Positions 19,742 through 33,583 of a stretch of 64,000 bases of DNA are shown in pieces; position 1 is the first letter of the stretch; every line of letters starts with the position of its first letter. The stretch spans positions 1 through 64,000 of the forward strand of contig JBGAGY010000008.1 of assembly GCA_044226485.1 (NCBI GenBank), read 5' to 3'. Both the position numbers and the translations under genes were made by a program. The notes under the pieces were generated by a model. That model had not been told where the DNA came from. It saw only the letters and a program-made list of their open reading frames with translations, and ran no database searches. This DNA is from UBA6663 sp044226485 (lineage in GTDB: Bacteria; Chloroflexota; Anaerolineae; Anaerolineales; UBA6663).

Positions 19742-22255
19742 TCAGCGCCAGTGGCAGGCCAGCAGCTCGGGCTTCAATACCGCGGGGCTGGTGATCGTCA
19801 CGTCGACGCTCTCGCCGGCCGCCAGATCGAAGTAGTTGTCGCTGTAATGTGCCTGCTCGTCGGGCAGCAACATGTGGAAGAAGTACACGTACGCCGGCGC
19901 TTCGACGTGCACGCGCAGTTCGTGTTCGCTGACGGCCACGACCTGCACCCGCGGCTCGACGGCCACGCGCTTCAGATCTTTGATGGCGGCGAAGAACGTG
20001 CGGTTGGCCGGAAAGTCATGCGTGGCCGAGCGAACCGCCAGATATCGATCCGCCAGCGGCTCGGCGCGCTCGACCGTCGAGCGCCAGACGGGGCAACTGG
20101 AGTTGGCCGGGACGCTGACCGTGACGGCTTCTTCCCAGAGCGTCCCGCCGCTGAAGCTGCCGTAGCGCACACTGACAGTCTGATCGAACGGCTGCAGCGT
20201 GTCGTTTGTGATCCAAAGCTCCATCGAGCCGTCGCCGAGTTCCTTGAACGACGCAAGCACCGGGGCAAAGACGCGGCGAGTGTAGTAATAGCCGGCCTTG
20301 CCAAATCCGTAGTAATCCATGATGGCCCAGCTCAGAACCGGCCAGCAGTCGTTCAGCTGCCAGATGAGCGTGCCGGAGCAATGCGGCTTGCGGCGGCGGA
20401 AGTGCTCGATGCCGAACTTGAGCCCTTCGGCCTGGGCGATCATGCTGAAGTCGATGTACTCGGGCAGGTCCTTCGGAAGGCCCGTGGAGGTCATCATCAA
20501 CAGGTCGCCCTTGTTCTTGGGGTTGTCCTTGTTGTGGTGATCCATCGACGGGCTGTGATGATAGAGCTGGTCCTCCGGGATGACGCGCCGCAGGGTTTCG
20601 AGCACCGGTGAAGCGTGCATGCCGAACTCGCTAATGAAGCGACCCTTGTCCTCGGCGTAGCGAGTGTAGGCCACCTGCTCGGGCGTCGGGCCCTTGGTGA
20701 AGATCTCGGCCAGGTTGGTGTCTTCGGCGATGCCGTGCCAGACCGTCCAGTCGTGGACGTCGCCGACGGCCTGGTCATTGGGGTGCCGCCCGCCGTAGGG
20801 GCTGCCGGGCCAGTAGGGCACGTGACCGTCCCAGCGCTGAACGACATCCGGCAGCACGTCTTCGTAATATAGATCGCCCGGGAACGACAGCAGGTCGGGC
20901 GCGAACATCTTGGCGAACACGCCGACCATCTGGCATTCGTTGTTGCCGACCCACACGGCCATACAGGGATGGCTGCGCAGCCGCCTGACCTGATCGATGG
21001 CCTCCTGGCGGACTTCTTCGATGAACCCTGCATCGTCCTCGGGGTAGGCGGCGCAGGCGAACATGAAGTCCTGCCAGACCAGCACGCCCAGGCTGTCGCA
21101 CCACTCGTAGAAGGCGTCGTGCTCGTAGATGCCGCCACCCCAGATGCGCAGCATGTTCATGTTGCCGTCGCGGGTGGCCCGGATCCAGCGTTCATAGCGC
21201 TCAGCCGTGATGGCGCCGACGAACGAATCAGCCGGGATCCAGTCGGCGCCCTTGGCGAAGATCGGCACGCCGTTGAGGATGAAACGGAAGAAGAGCGTGC
21301 CGGGCTCGTCAGGGTCCGGCGACTGGTCGAGGGCAATCGTGCGGATGCCGACTCGCTGGCGATGCGTGCCGAGCGTGACGCCGCCCTGTTCGATGCTCAC
21401 GTCGAGCGTGTACAGATAAGGCTCGCCGAGGTCGTGCGTCCACCACAGATGAGGCTGCGCAACGGTCAGCGGAATCACGACATCGCCATCCGCGGGCGCA
21501 GTGAGGGATTGCTTCGCCGCCGTCTCGCCCGCGGCGTCCTTGAGGAGGGCCGTCACCATCAACGTGCCCTGACTCCGGAAGCTGTCGAGTTCCACGCGCG
21601 CCGTCACCTGCGCGGCATCGGCGTCGATTGACTCGCTGACGAAGTGAACCGAGCGGATCGACGCCACGCGCTCACGACGCAGTTCCACAGGCCGCCAGAT
21701 GCCGATCGTCGGCAGGCGCGGGCCCCAGTCCCAGCCGTAGCCGAACTGAGCCTTGCGCATCAACGTCTTGGCGGGCTCAGCTGTCAACCCGATGTTGCCG
21801 CCATCCGGCAGCGCCTTGCCCTCCACGGCCTTGAGCGGTTGATGGAAACAGACGACCAGGGTGTTCTCCTGGGCAGGCAGGACGCTCAATGAGACGTCGA
21901 ACGCGTACTCGCGGAACATGTTCGCGGTGCGGCCGAGCTCCTGACCGTTGAGCCAGATCGTGGTGAAGGTATCGAGGCCCTTGAAGAGAAGCGTCAGACG
22001 CTCGTCCGAGGCCAGCGCGTTCGGCCCCACAAAGGTGGTTCGATACCACCACTCGCGCTGCTCCACCCAGGCGCAATCCAATTCCTGCATGTTGTTGTAC
22101 GGGTCGGCGATCCGACCCGCCGCCAGCAGCGCCGTGTGCACGTCGCCGGGCACGGCGATGTCGATCCAGCCTTCCGCTATCGATGTGCCTTCGAAAGCCT
22201 TCTGAGCGACCCCGTCGCCGGGATCGAAGTCTCTGAGTTGCCAGGTGTCCAACAT
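19742..22255 (-). CDS. Beta-mannosidase, glycoside hydrolase family 2
   Basis: 837 residues, the usual length for GH2 beta-mannosidases. The N-terminal sugar-binding jelly roll spans about 1-175 (AVPGDVHTALLAAGRIADPYN, WYRTTF). The central TIM barrel has the acid/base in AVWVGNNECQMV and the nucleophile Glu in FISEFGMHASP. The C-terminal beta domains complete it. RKAQFGYGWDWGPRLP is diagnostic for the mannosidase branch. There is no signal peptide, so it acts in the cytosol on mannobiose or mannose-capped oligosaccharides. ATG 22255 has GGGGA upstream. A sigma-70 promoter with an inner palindrome precedes it. Confidence 0.95.
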   Translation of the reverse strand: MLDTWQLRDFDPGDGVAQKAFEGTSIAEGWIDIAVPGDVHTALLAAGRIADPYNNMQELDCAWVEQREWWYRTTFVGPNALASDERLTLLFKGLDTFTTIWLNGQELGRTANMFREYAFDVSLSVLPAQENTLVVCFHQPLKAVEGKALPDGGNIGLTAEPAKTLMRKAQFGYGWDWGPRLPTIGIWRPVELRRERVASIRSVHFVSESIDADAAQVTARVELDSFRSQGTLMVTALLKDAAGETAAKQSLTAPADGDVVIPLTVAQPHLWWTHDLGEPYLYTLDVSIEQGGVTLGTHRQRVGIRTIALDQSPDPDEPGTLFFRFILNGVPIFAKGADWIPADSFVGAITAERYERWIRATRDGNMNMLRIWGGGIYEHDAFYEWCDSLGVLVWQDFMFACAAYPEDDAGFIEEVRQEAIDQVRRLRSHPCMAVWVGNNECQMVGVFAKMFAPDLLSFPGDLYYEDVLPDVVQRWDGHVPYWPGSPYGGRHPNDQAVGDVHDWTVWHGIAEDTNLAEIFTKGPTPEQVAYTRYAEDKGRFISEFGMHASPVLETLRRVIPEDQLYHHSPSMDHHNKDNPKNKGDLLMMTSTGLPKDLPEYIDFSMIAQAEGLKFGIEHFRRRKPHCSGTLIWQLNDCWPVLSWAIMDYYGFGKAGYYYTRRVFAPVLASFKELGDGSMELWITNDTLQPFDQTVSVRYGSFSGGTLWEEAVTVSVPANSSCPVWRSTVERAEPLADRYLAVRSATHDFPANRTFFAAIKDLKRVAVEPRVQVVAVSEHELRVHVEAPAYVYFFHMLLPDEQAHYSDNYFDLAAGESVDVTITSPAVLKPELLACHWR

Positions 22256-22308
22256 GTGAGTGTCCCCTTCGCATGGTCTCTTCGCGCTTGCAATAGCAAG
22301 GCAACGTG

Positions 22309-22338
22309 ACTGTAGCATGTCGACTTTTTCGACGTCAA
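22309..22338 (-). promoter_or_regulatory. Beta-mannosidase promoter with internal palindrome
   Basis: The minus strand has -35 TTGACG (22333-22338) and -10 TACAGT (22309-22314) 18 bases apart. The spacer holds the inverted repeat GTCGA-CTTTT-TCGAC (22319-22333), a good position for repressor binding. The cognate repressor is not identified. Confidence 0.55.
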
Positions 22339-22517
22339 GAAAAGGATCCCGTCGTTTGCTGGGCCAGTTGTGATCGACCTCATGCAAAAACCAGCCGTTC
22401 AGGCAAGGCCGGGCTTCTTTGTCTCGGATGAGCCCGATCTGAACCTACGAGGCATAGGATCGCGGTGTTGTTCAAACCCTTGCCCGCTGGGCCGTCTCGA
22501 ATGATTGGATGGGATCG

Positions 22518-22819
22518 ATGAACACAGCTCCAACAGCATCGTCGGGCAACAAGACCCGAACCAATTTCTGGCTTGACCTTGTCTTGTCCTCGCCGTTTTA
22601 CTGGCGCTCGCCCCGAACTTCACGGGCCTGGCGATACACGAATGGCTGAGCATCGCGTTCGGGGCGGTCCTGATCGGAGCCGTCCAGAACCTCGGGATCA
22701 TCGGCGCCTTGACCTTCGTCGTGATGATCGTCAGCCTGGGCTGGCCCAAGCTGAAGGGCCTCGGGCGTCGGCGGACGCCGACCGGCCCGCCGGCTCAACC
22801 GACCACCGGCGCAGCCTGA
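22518..22819 (+). pseudogene. Decayed DUF4405-like membrane protein gene
   Basis: ATG 22518 opens NKTRTNFWLDLVL, then a one-base shift is needed near 22590 to continue as AVLLALAPNFTGLAIHEWLSIAFGAVLIG. This is the first membrane segment and heme-ligand-like HEW of DUF4405/cytochrome-b-like proteins. The expected second half is missing; after AVLIG the sequence jumps to a hydrophobic LGIIGALTFVVMIVSLGWPK tail. Frameshift plus internal deletion indicate a remnant. Relatives are often encoded with NosR-like ferredoxins such as the one at 18669. Confidence 0.6.
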
Positions 22820-22902
22820 ACGAGCGACCCGCCGAAGATATGAAGACCGCGCCGGACGAGTCAGGCGCGGTCTTCGTCTGTCAGCGTGACGAGATGATCG
22901 GC

Positions 22903-23502
22903 TCACTCGCCAGATTGCAGAAAATGGGTGTCGTTCAGGCCGGTCAGACGAGCGTCGCGATCGCTGATAGCTACCGTGGATATGCTGGCGTTGTCGATCA
23001 CCATCGATCGGCACGTCGTCGCGTCGACTTTGAGCACGCAGGCGTAGATCAGCACGCGGATAAAAAGGCCATGGCTGACGAGGATCGTTGTGTCGGCCTG
23101 GCTCGTGAGGATCTGGTCGAAGACCCGGCCCGCGCGTAGGCTCGCCGCGGTGAGCGACTCCGCGCCTTCAATAGGAAGGCCGGCCTCCCAGCGCTCGAAG
23201 TCCGGGCCGTCAGGCGCGGCCCGGATCTCGGCCCCGGTCCGGCCCTCGAATCGTCCGAAGTGAACCTCAGTTGCGTCGGGCACGAACTCGGGCGAGGTGC
23301 CCAGCGCCTCGGCGGTCTGGATGGCGCGCAGCGCGGGCGAGGCCAGCAGATCGAACGTAGGGTACAGCCGGCGCACATGCTCGCCCATCTGAAGGACCTG
23401 TCGCCGACCCACCGAGTCGAGAGGGATATCGGTGAAGGAGTTCAATCGCCCCGTGATGTTCCAGTCGGTGCGGCCATGTCGGATGAGGAGGAGCCGTCGC
23501 AT
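22903..23502 (-). CDS. Histidine phosphatase family protein (phosphoglycerate mutase-like)
   Basis: 199 residues. The phosphohistidine motif LIRHGRTDWN is at residues 6-15, the second Arg lies in ASPALRAIQTAE, the acidic residue in FGRFEGRTGAEIR, and the second catalytic His in TTILVSHGLFIRVL. The family includes phosphoglycerate mutases, CobC-type alpha-ribazole phosphatases and broad phosphatases; short length and lack of the mutase insert favour a phosphatase. It stands alone after the pseudogene. The substrate cannot be assigned. Confidence 0.92.
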   Translation of the reverse strand: MRRLLLIRHGRTDWNITGRLNSFTDIPLDSVGRRQVLQMGEHVRRLYPTFDLLASPALRAIQTAEALGTSPEFVPDATEVHFGRFEGRTGAEIRAAPDGPDFERWEAGLPIEGAESLTAASLRAGRVFDQILTSQADTTILVSHGLFIRVLIYACVLKVDATTCRSMVIDNASISTVAISDRDARLTGLNDTHFLQSGE

Positions 23503-23614
23503 GCCTTCATCATACCTGCCCGAGAGAGCGCTCGGCCCTCAAAACGCACTGGCGGCGGGATGATGCCGCCAACGACATCGTCCCGCCGCCAGCATGTGGA
23601 GGCAGACCGGTCTC

Positions 23615-26600
23615 TCAATCTAACGTGCGCAGGACCTCGAAGAACAGCGCCACTGCCTGCGGGTCGAAGTGCTTGCCCGACTCGGATCGCAGGTACTCGA
23701 GCACCTGATCGTCCGGCCACGCCGGGCGATAGGGGCGATCGGATCGCAGCGCGTCCCAGACGTCGACCACGGCGAACAGCCGCGCGGCCAGGGGAATGTG
23801 TTCTCCGCGCAGACCGCGCGGATACCCCGACCCATCCCATTTCTCGTGATGGCAATAGGGGATGTCGAGAGCGGGCCGCAGATACGGAATCGCGGCCAGC
23901 ATGTCGTAGGCGAATTGCGGATGCTGCCGCATCAGGTCCCACTCTTCGGCGTCGAGCGCGCCGGGTTTGAAGAGCACGCGATCTGGGATGCCGAGTTTGC
24001 CGATGTCGTGAAGGAGCGCGCCGCGTCGCAGGTGGCCGAGCGCCTCGTTGCCGAGCCCGGCCGCCATCGCCAGCCTGACCGTCACTTCGGTGACGCGCTG
24101 AGTGTGCCCCTCGGTCTCGTGATCGCGTAGGTCCATGGCCTGCGACCAACCCTCGATCGTCGCGTCGTAAGCGATCGCGAGGTCGTGATGGGATCGTTGC
24201 AGGCCGTCGAACAACTGGGCGTTGTCGATGGCAATGCCGGCCTGACCGGCCAGCGACGCCAGGAACTCGAGCCAATCGGTGTCGGGGTCGAACGGCCGGC
24301 GATGGTAGACCTCGAGCACGCCCTTGACGCCGCCCTTGACGACGAGCGGCATCCCGAAGTAGGTGACGAACCGTTCCTGCTCGAGCAGGAGGTTGCGCGC
24401 GAGATCGCCGCCGCCTTCGAACAGGTTGGGCACATGCACAAGGCGACGTTCGAGCGCAGCTCGGCCGGCGAAGCCCTGCCCGAGCGGTATCTGGACGTTG
24501 CGGAACGTCGTCGAATGGAAACCACGGCTTGCCGCGTACTCAAGCCGCTGCAGCGGTTGATTGAGCAGGAGCACGACGGCGCCGTCAGCGTTCAGTTGCG
24601 ACACGACCTGCTCGAGGAGGACATCGAGCGTGACGCGCAGATCGAAGCTTGAGGCGATAGCCTGGTCGATGGTGCGCAGCGCGCGCAGTCGTTTTAGTTG
24701 GGCCTCGACGCGCTGCTCGGCCAGGATGCGCTCGGTGACATTGCGGTTGACCGCCACCAGACCACCGGGCCGACCGGGGCCGGGCTGCAGCGTCGTGACG
24801 GCTGAATAGATATGCAGCGGCGCGCCGTCGCGACGGTATTGGATGATATCGCCTCGCCAGGTGCCGTCCGCCGCGAATCGGCGCAATACCTCATCGCGCC
24901 GCTCGCCGATGTACTCGGTTGGCACCAGTTCGGTCATCGACTTCCCCATGGCTTCTTCTGCCGTCCAGCCATAGATCGTTTCGGCCGCCGCGTTCCAGCT
25001 GCGAACCACAAATGCCTCGTCGGTTGATAGGATCGCGTCCGAAACACTGTCGAGCAGGTCTGCCTGATAGCGCACCTGCTCCTCCGCCTGTTTGCGGGCC
25101 GTGATGTCCTCCGAGAAGATCATGATGCCGCCGATGGCGCCATCGCCTTGCGTCCACGGCCGCACGATCCAACGCAACCACTGGACGACCCCCGAGGCTC
25201 GCGTGAAGGGGTCCTCTTCGCGCGATAAGGTCTCGCCGGCCAGGCATCGTCGGTGGATATCTTTCCAGTCTTCGGAGATCTCGGGGAAGACCTCGTAATG
25301 ACTCCGCCCGATGATCTCCCGGCCGTCGAGGCCGTAGTCGACCATCCAGCGATGGCTGACTGCCAGATAGTGCATGTCGCGATCGAACATCGCCAGGGCC
25401 GTGGGGGCATGCTCGATGAAGATCTGCAGGGTAGACTCGCTCGCTCGAAGCGCTTCGGTGATCTGATTGCGTTCTGCAAGATCGTTCTGGACCTGCTGAA
25501 AGAGTCGAGCGCTTGAGAGCGCCAACGCCGCCCGACTCGCGAGATCGGTCGCAAGCCGCAGATCATCCTCCGTATATGGCCCGCGCTCGACCTGATAACG
25601 GGCGGCAAGCAACACGCCAAGCGTATGTCCGTGCGCCTGCAGCGGCACCATCATGACGCTGCGAAACTGCATGCGCTGTAGATGAGCCCAGAGCTCCGGG
25701 CCCATCGCGGCCCGGGTCTGCTCCGACGTCAGGTCGGGCAGGAACACTGCCACGCCCGTGCGCGCGACACGCGCGACAAGGGTGGGTCCGTCAAGTTGTT
25801 CGGGCGCACTGCGTTGAGCGGTTCGCAGCGATGCGAGGGCGGCAGGATCGGGGCTGTGAGCGGCGGCCAGTTCGAGCACCTGGCCATCGGCTGAGATGAG
25901 GCGGATGCTGCAGTTGTCGCCCAGAACCGTTGAGGCGCGACGAACGATCTCGTCGAGCAGAGCAGGATAGTCGTTTCCGACCGCGCTGTAGGCCTTAGAA
26001 GCATCCGCCAGGATCTGGAGGCGCAGCGCCTGAGCACGCACCTCATCCTGCGCCTGGCGGCGTTCGGCCTGTGCCTCCATCATGTCAAGCGCATAGGAGA
26101 TGTCCAGGCCCATCTCGTCGAGAAGACGAACCTCCTCCGCCGATTGCAGAGCCTCGGTATCCAGGCTGACCAGGCCGACCACGCCGATGGTCCTTCCTTT
26201 GAGGCGAAACGGAACGACGGCGATCGCCTGATGCAACGGATCGCCCAGCGCGTCCGGCCAGAGCAGCCGGCGGGCATCGGCGTCCACCGAATTGCGCGTG
26301 ACAACCTTCGACGACCGCAACGCCGACGCGATTGGATCGTCGGCACGGGTTCGGTCTGTCAGGGGCATGGCCTCGGCAGCTTGCTCGAGCGGAAGCTCGC
26401 CGGCACTCGTTCGAATGACCACCGGGTGGATGGTGTCGGTGCTTTCGTTCCAGAGGCCCAACCAGGCCGCCGTGAAGTCGCCGAAGCGAATGGCCACGTC
26501 GCAGATCGATTGGTACAACTCGGCTCGACTCTGGACACGGACGATGATCTGGTTGACCTGGCTGAGGGTGGCGTACAGCCTCTTGAGTTGACGCACCTGG

Positions 26601-26983
26601 TGTTCGGCTTCGACCCGCAGTGTGACGTCCTGCAGAGTGATCAGGTGAAAGACGTGGTTGTCGACCGAAATCGGTGTGGCAGATAGCCACACATGATGGG
26701 TCGAGCCGTCGGGAAGGCGCAGTCTGGCCTCGTGATTTTTGAAAGAGGCCGGTTCGGCACGCCTGGGGGGCAGGGTCCAGAGAAATCCGAGGCGGTTCGC
26801 AAGATCGCCGATCTCATGCTCGGTCAGTTCTTCAGGCTTCAAGCCCAGCCAATCGGTCAGCGCCGGGTTGACCTGGAAGACCGTCCTGGCTCGAAGATCC
26901 ACAAGAGCAGCCGGCATGGACAGTCCGTCAAAGACTCCGGTTCTGAGTTGCTCGGCAAAGGATCGGCTAGACCTGTCACCCAT
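23615..26983 (-). CDS. PAS/GAF multi-sensor protein with HD-GYP phosphodiesterase domain
   Basis: 1122 residues, cytosolic. Order: PAS (about 15-140), GAF (150-300), GAF (330-500), PAS (515-640), PAS (650-765), GAF (780-930), HD-GYP (940-1120). The HD-GYP core is intact: ETEGHTQRVTEVTVRLA, then HDIGKLGIPD, and HHEKWDGSGYPRGLRGE, which carries the GYP triad. This domain hydrolyses cyclic di-GMP. Six stacked sensory domains suggest response to redox, light or ligands. ATG 26983 is chosen because the longer frame reads through poorly conserved sequence. It follows the hybrid kinase gene by 72 bases on the same strand and is probably its partner. Confidence 0.92.
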   Translation of the reverse strand: MGDRSSRSFAEQLRTGVFDGLSMPAALVDLRARTVFQVNPALTDWLGLKPEELTEHEIGDLANRLGFLWTLPPRRAEPASFKNHEARLRLPDGSTHHVWLSATPISVDNHVFHLITLQDVTLRVEAEHQVRQLKRLYATLSQVNQIIVRVQSRAELYQSICDVAIRFGDFTAAWLGLWNESTDTIHPVVIRTSAGELPLEQAAEAMPLTDRTRADDPIASALRSSKVVTRNSVDADARRLLWPDALGDPLHQAIAVVPFRLKGRTIGVVGLVSLDTEALQSAEEVRLLDEMGLDISYALDMMEAQAERRQAQDEVRAQALRLQILADASKAYSAVGNDYPALLDEIVRRASTVLGDNCSIRLISADGQVLELAAAHSPDPAALASLRTAQRSAPEQLDGPTLVARVARTGVAVFLPDLTSEQTRAAMGPELWAHLQRMQFRSVMMVPLQAHGHTLGVLLAARYQVERGPYTEDDLRLATDLASRAALALSSARLFQQVQNDLAERNQITEALRASESTLQIFIEHAPTALAMFDRDMHYLAVSHRWMVDYGLDGREIIGRSHYEVFPEISEDWKDIHRRCLAGETLSREEDPFTRASGVVQWLRWIVRPWTQGDGAIGGIMIFSEDITARKQAEEQVRYQADLLDSVSDAILSTDEAFVVRSWNAAAETIYGWTAEEAMGKSMTELVPTEYIGERRDEVLRRFAADGTWRGDIIQYRRDGAPLHIYSAVTTLQPGPGRPGGLVAVNRNVTERILAEQRVEAQLKRLRALRTIDQAIASSFDLRVTLDVLLEQVVSQLNADGAVVLLLNQPLQRLEYAASRGFHSTTFRNVQIPLGQGFAGRAALERRLVHVPNLFEGGGDLARNLLLEQERFVTYFGMPLVVKGGVKGVLEVYHRRPFDPDTDWLEFLASLAGQAGIAIDNAQLFDGLQRSHHDLAIAYDATIEGWSQAMDLRDHETEGHTQRVTEVTVRLAMAAGLGNEALGHLRRGALLHDIGKLGIPDRVLFKPGALDAEEWDLMRQHPQFAYDMLAAIPYLRPALDIPYCHHEKWDGSGYPRGLRGEHIPLAARLFAVVDVWDALRSDRPYRPAWPDDQVLEYLRSESGKHFDPQAVALFFEVLRTLD

Positions 26984-27055
26984 ATTCGTTTTCTTTCGAA
27001 TGTATAAGGAACAGGCATGCCATATGCGGCCTGCCACACCTAGTTGTAGTTTCCA

Positions 27056-31504
<4,449 letters not shown>

Positions 31505-31795
31505 GAGCTTGTCCGATGATGACGGCCGGCCGGCGATAAGCACACCGCCGCACGCTGTGGAGGCAGGCGTGCTTTTCAGCCCCAGAGGTGGGCGCCTACA
31601 CAGGCTTGTGGGTCACGGATCAGAGTTGCCCCAAAACCCCGCTCAGTTGGACCTTCACGGGGTTGGTGCGCCGGTATGACCGTGGACAAGCTTCTTGATG
31701 ATAGGTCCGCGCCCACCCACCTTCCGTAAGGTCGTCGTAAAGTTGGTGTTAGTTTAACCGCAATCAAACGCGATATCTTCGGTGATGTTGCCCAC

Positions 31796-31819
31796 AATGT
31801 GATCACGATGATTCACATT
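31796..31819. promoter_or_regulatory. Palindrome AATGTGA-N10-TCACATT
   Basis: Two perfect 7-bp arms, AATGTGA (31796-31802) and TCACATT (31813-31819), are 10 bases apart. The arms equal CRP half-sites (TGTGA/TCACA) but the spacing is four bases longer than the classical N6, so a CRP/FNR-like protein is only a possibility. It lies 225 bases upstream of the GH4 gene. Confidence 0.5.
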
Positions 31820-31836
31820 TGTTATCGTGCCCCAGA

Positions 31837-31857
31837 CACGACAGACATTGTGTCGTG
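31837..31857. promoter_or_regulatory. Palindrome CACGACA-N7-TGTCGTG
   Basis: Perfect 7-bp arms (31837-31843 and 31851-31857) around seven bases. It is a candidate operator for sugar control of the GH4 gene; the binding protein is unknown. Confidence 0.5.
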
Positions 31858-32044
31858 GCGGCGCGGGATCGCGCGAAGCCGAACGGTATAATGCGCTTTC
31901 GAGCGGGAGAGCAGGCCCCGGCCAGATCGTTAAGCGAGGACCTTCATCCTGGCCATCAGTCGTGGAAGGCGCATCCTGTTGGATGCTCCATCGTTCCGCC
32001 AGCGTTTTCGATCCAAACGAAACCCTTTCTTCAAAGAGACCCTC

Positions 32045-33358
32045 ATGACCAAAATCGCATTCATCGGCGCGGGCAGCACGGTGTTCGCCAAGAACCTGCT
32101 GGGCGACATCCTGAGCTTTCCGGAACTTCAGAACGCCACGATCAGTCTGATGGACATCAATTCGGAGCGGCTGCGGACCTCCGAGATCGTGGCCCACAAG
32201 GTCGCCGAGTTCTTCGGCGCCAGGCCGACGATTGAAGCGACCCTCGACCGGCGCCGGGCCCTCGACGGCGCCGACTACGCCATCAGCATGTTCCAGGTGG
32301 GCGGCTACAAGCCCGGCACGGTCATCGACTTCGAAGTTCCGCGCAAGTACGGGCTGCGCCAGACCATCGCCGACACGCTCGGCATCGGCGGCATCATGCG
32401 CGCGCTGCGGACGATCCCGGTCTTCCTGGACACTGCGGCCGACATGCAGGCGGTCTGCCCGGACGTGACCTTCTTGCAGTACGTCAACCCGATGGCCATG
32501 AACTGCTGGGCGCTCAACCGGGCGACGAAGATCAAGACGGTCGGGCTGTGCCACAGCGTCCAGGGCACTGCCGAGGCGCTGGCGTCGGATCTGAAGATCC
32601 CGTTCGACGAGATCAACTACGTCTGCGCGGGCATCAACCATATGGCGTTCTACCTGCGCTTCGAACGCGACGGCCAGGATCTGTATCCGCAGCTGCGCGA
32701 GGTGGCCGAGGCCGGCACGTTCGGTAAGCGCGGGCGCATGGCCGACAAGGTGCGCTACGAAGTCTTCAAGCGCACGGGCTATTTTGTGACGGAGTCGAGC
32801 GAGCACTTCAGCGAGTACGTGCCGTGGTTCATCAAGCGCGACCGGCCGGACCTGATTGAAGAATTCGAGATCCCGATCGAGGAATACATCTGGCGATGCG
32901 AGCGCCAGATCGCGGAGTGGGAGGCGCTGCGGGCGCGGTTCGAGAAGGGCGACCTTGAGATGACGCACCAACGCAGCCACGAATATGGGTCGGGGATCAT
33001 CCACAGCCTTGAGACGGGGCAGCCGCGGGTGGTGTACGGCAACGTGGCGAACCACGGCCTGATCGACAATCTGCCGGCGGGGTGCACGGTCGAAGTGCCG
33101 TGTCTGGTGGACTCGAACGGCGTGCAGCCGACGCGCATCGGGGCGTTGCCGCCGCACCTGGCGGCCATGATGCAGACGAACGTGAACGTGCAGGCGCTGG
33201 CGGTGGAAGCGGCGCTGACGGGCAAACGCGAACACATCTACCACGCGGCGATGCTCGACCCGCACACGGCGGCCGAACTGAGCCTGGATCAGATCTGGGC
33301 CATGGTCGACGACCTGATCGCCGCTCACGGCGACATGCTGCCGGCGTTCACGGCATAG
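32045..33358 (+). CDS. Alpha-galactosidase/alpha-glucosidase, glycoside hydrolase family 4
   Basis: 437 residues. The N-terminal Rossmann fold (MTKIAFIGAGSTVFAKNLLGD) binds NAD+. The metal-site Cys and following residues are in GLCHSVQGTAEAL (about residue 178), and the partner His in INHMAFYLRF. CHSV is the variant typical of MelA-type alpha-galactosidases in this family, which cleave by NAD-assisted oxidation and elimination and need Mn2+. It starts at ATG 32045, because an upstream in-frame ATG at 31979 would add 22 residues before the Rossmann fold. It stands alone behind two palindromes. A cytosolic galactoside-degrading role is likely. Confidence 0.93.
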   Translation: MTKIAFIGAGSTVFAKNLLGDILSFPELQNATISLMDINSERLRTSEIVAHKVAEFFGARPTIEATLDRRRALDGADYAISMFQVGGYKPGTVIDFEVPRKYGLRQTIADTLGIGGIMRALRTIPVFLDTAADMQAVCPDVTFLQYVNPMAMNCWALNRATKIKTVGLCHSVQGTAEALASDLKIPFDEINYVCAGINHMAFYLRFERDGQDLYPQLREVAEAGTFGKRGRMADKVRYEVFKRTGYFVTESSEHFSEYVPWFIKRDRPDLIEEFEIPIEEYIWRCERQIAEWEALRARFEKGDLEMTHQRSHEYGSGIIHSLETGQPRVVYGNVANHGLIDNLPAGCTVEVPCLVDSNGVQPTRIGALPPHLAAMMQTNVNVQALAVEAALTGKREHIYHAAMLDPHTAAELSLDQIWAMVDDLIAAHGDMLPAFTA

Positions 33359-33583
33359 AGCATGGAGCCGGGTTGCGCTGGGAGCGCGAGGAGCGAATAA
33401 GTGAGTTCACCCGGGCTCCCCGGCACAGGTCATCTTGAGGCCAGCCTTGACGGCTATCTGACCCGCTGAATGAGCCCGAAGTATCGCGTGCGAAGGCCCG
33501 TTTGACCGAGGCGGATACTCCTGAGGGCCATCAGGATGACATGGGGCGGAGAAGACCTCCCGTGCGCCTGTGCTCTCCTGCTC

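Larger units (their letters stand above)
31505..32044. other. Divergent intergenic region, kinase and GH4 gene
   Basis: 540 bases without a gene between the divergent hybrid kinase and GH4 genes. It is AT-richer around 31735-31830, where two palindromes lie (listed separately). No clear -35/-10 pair could be fixed for either gene. Confidence 0.5.
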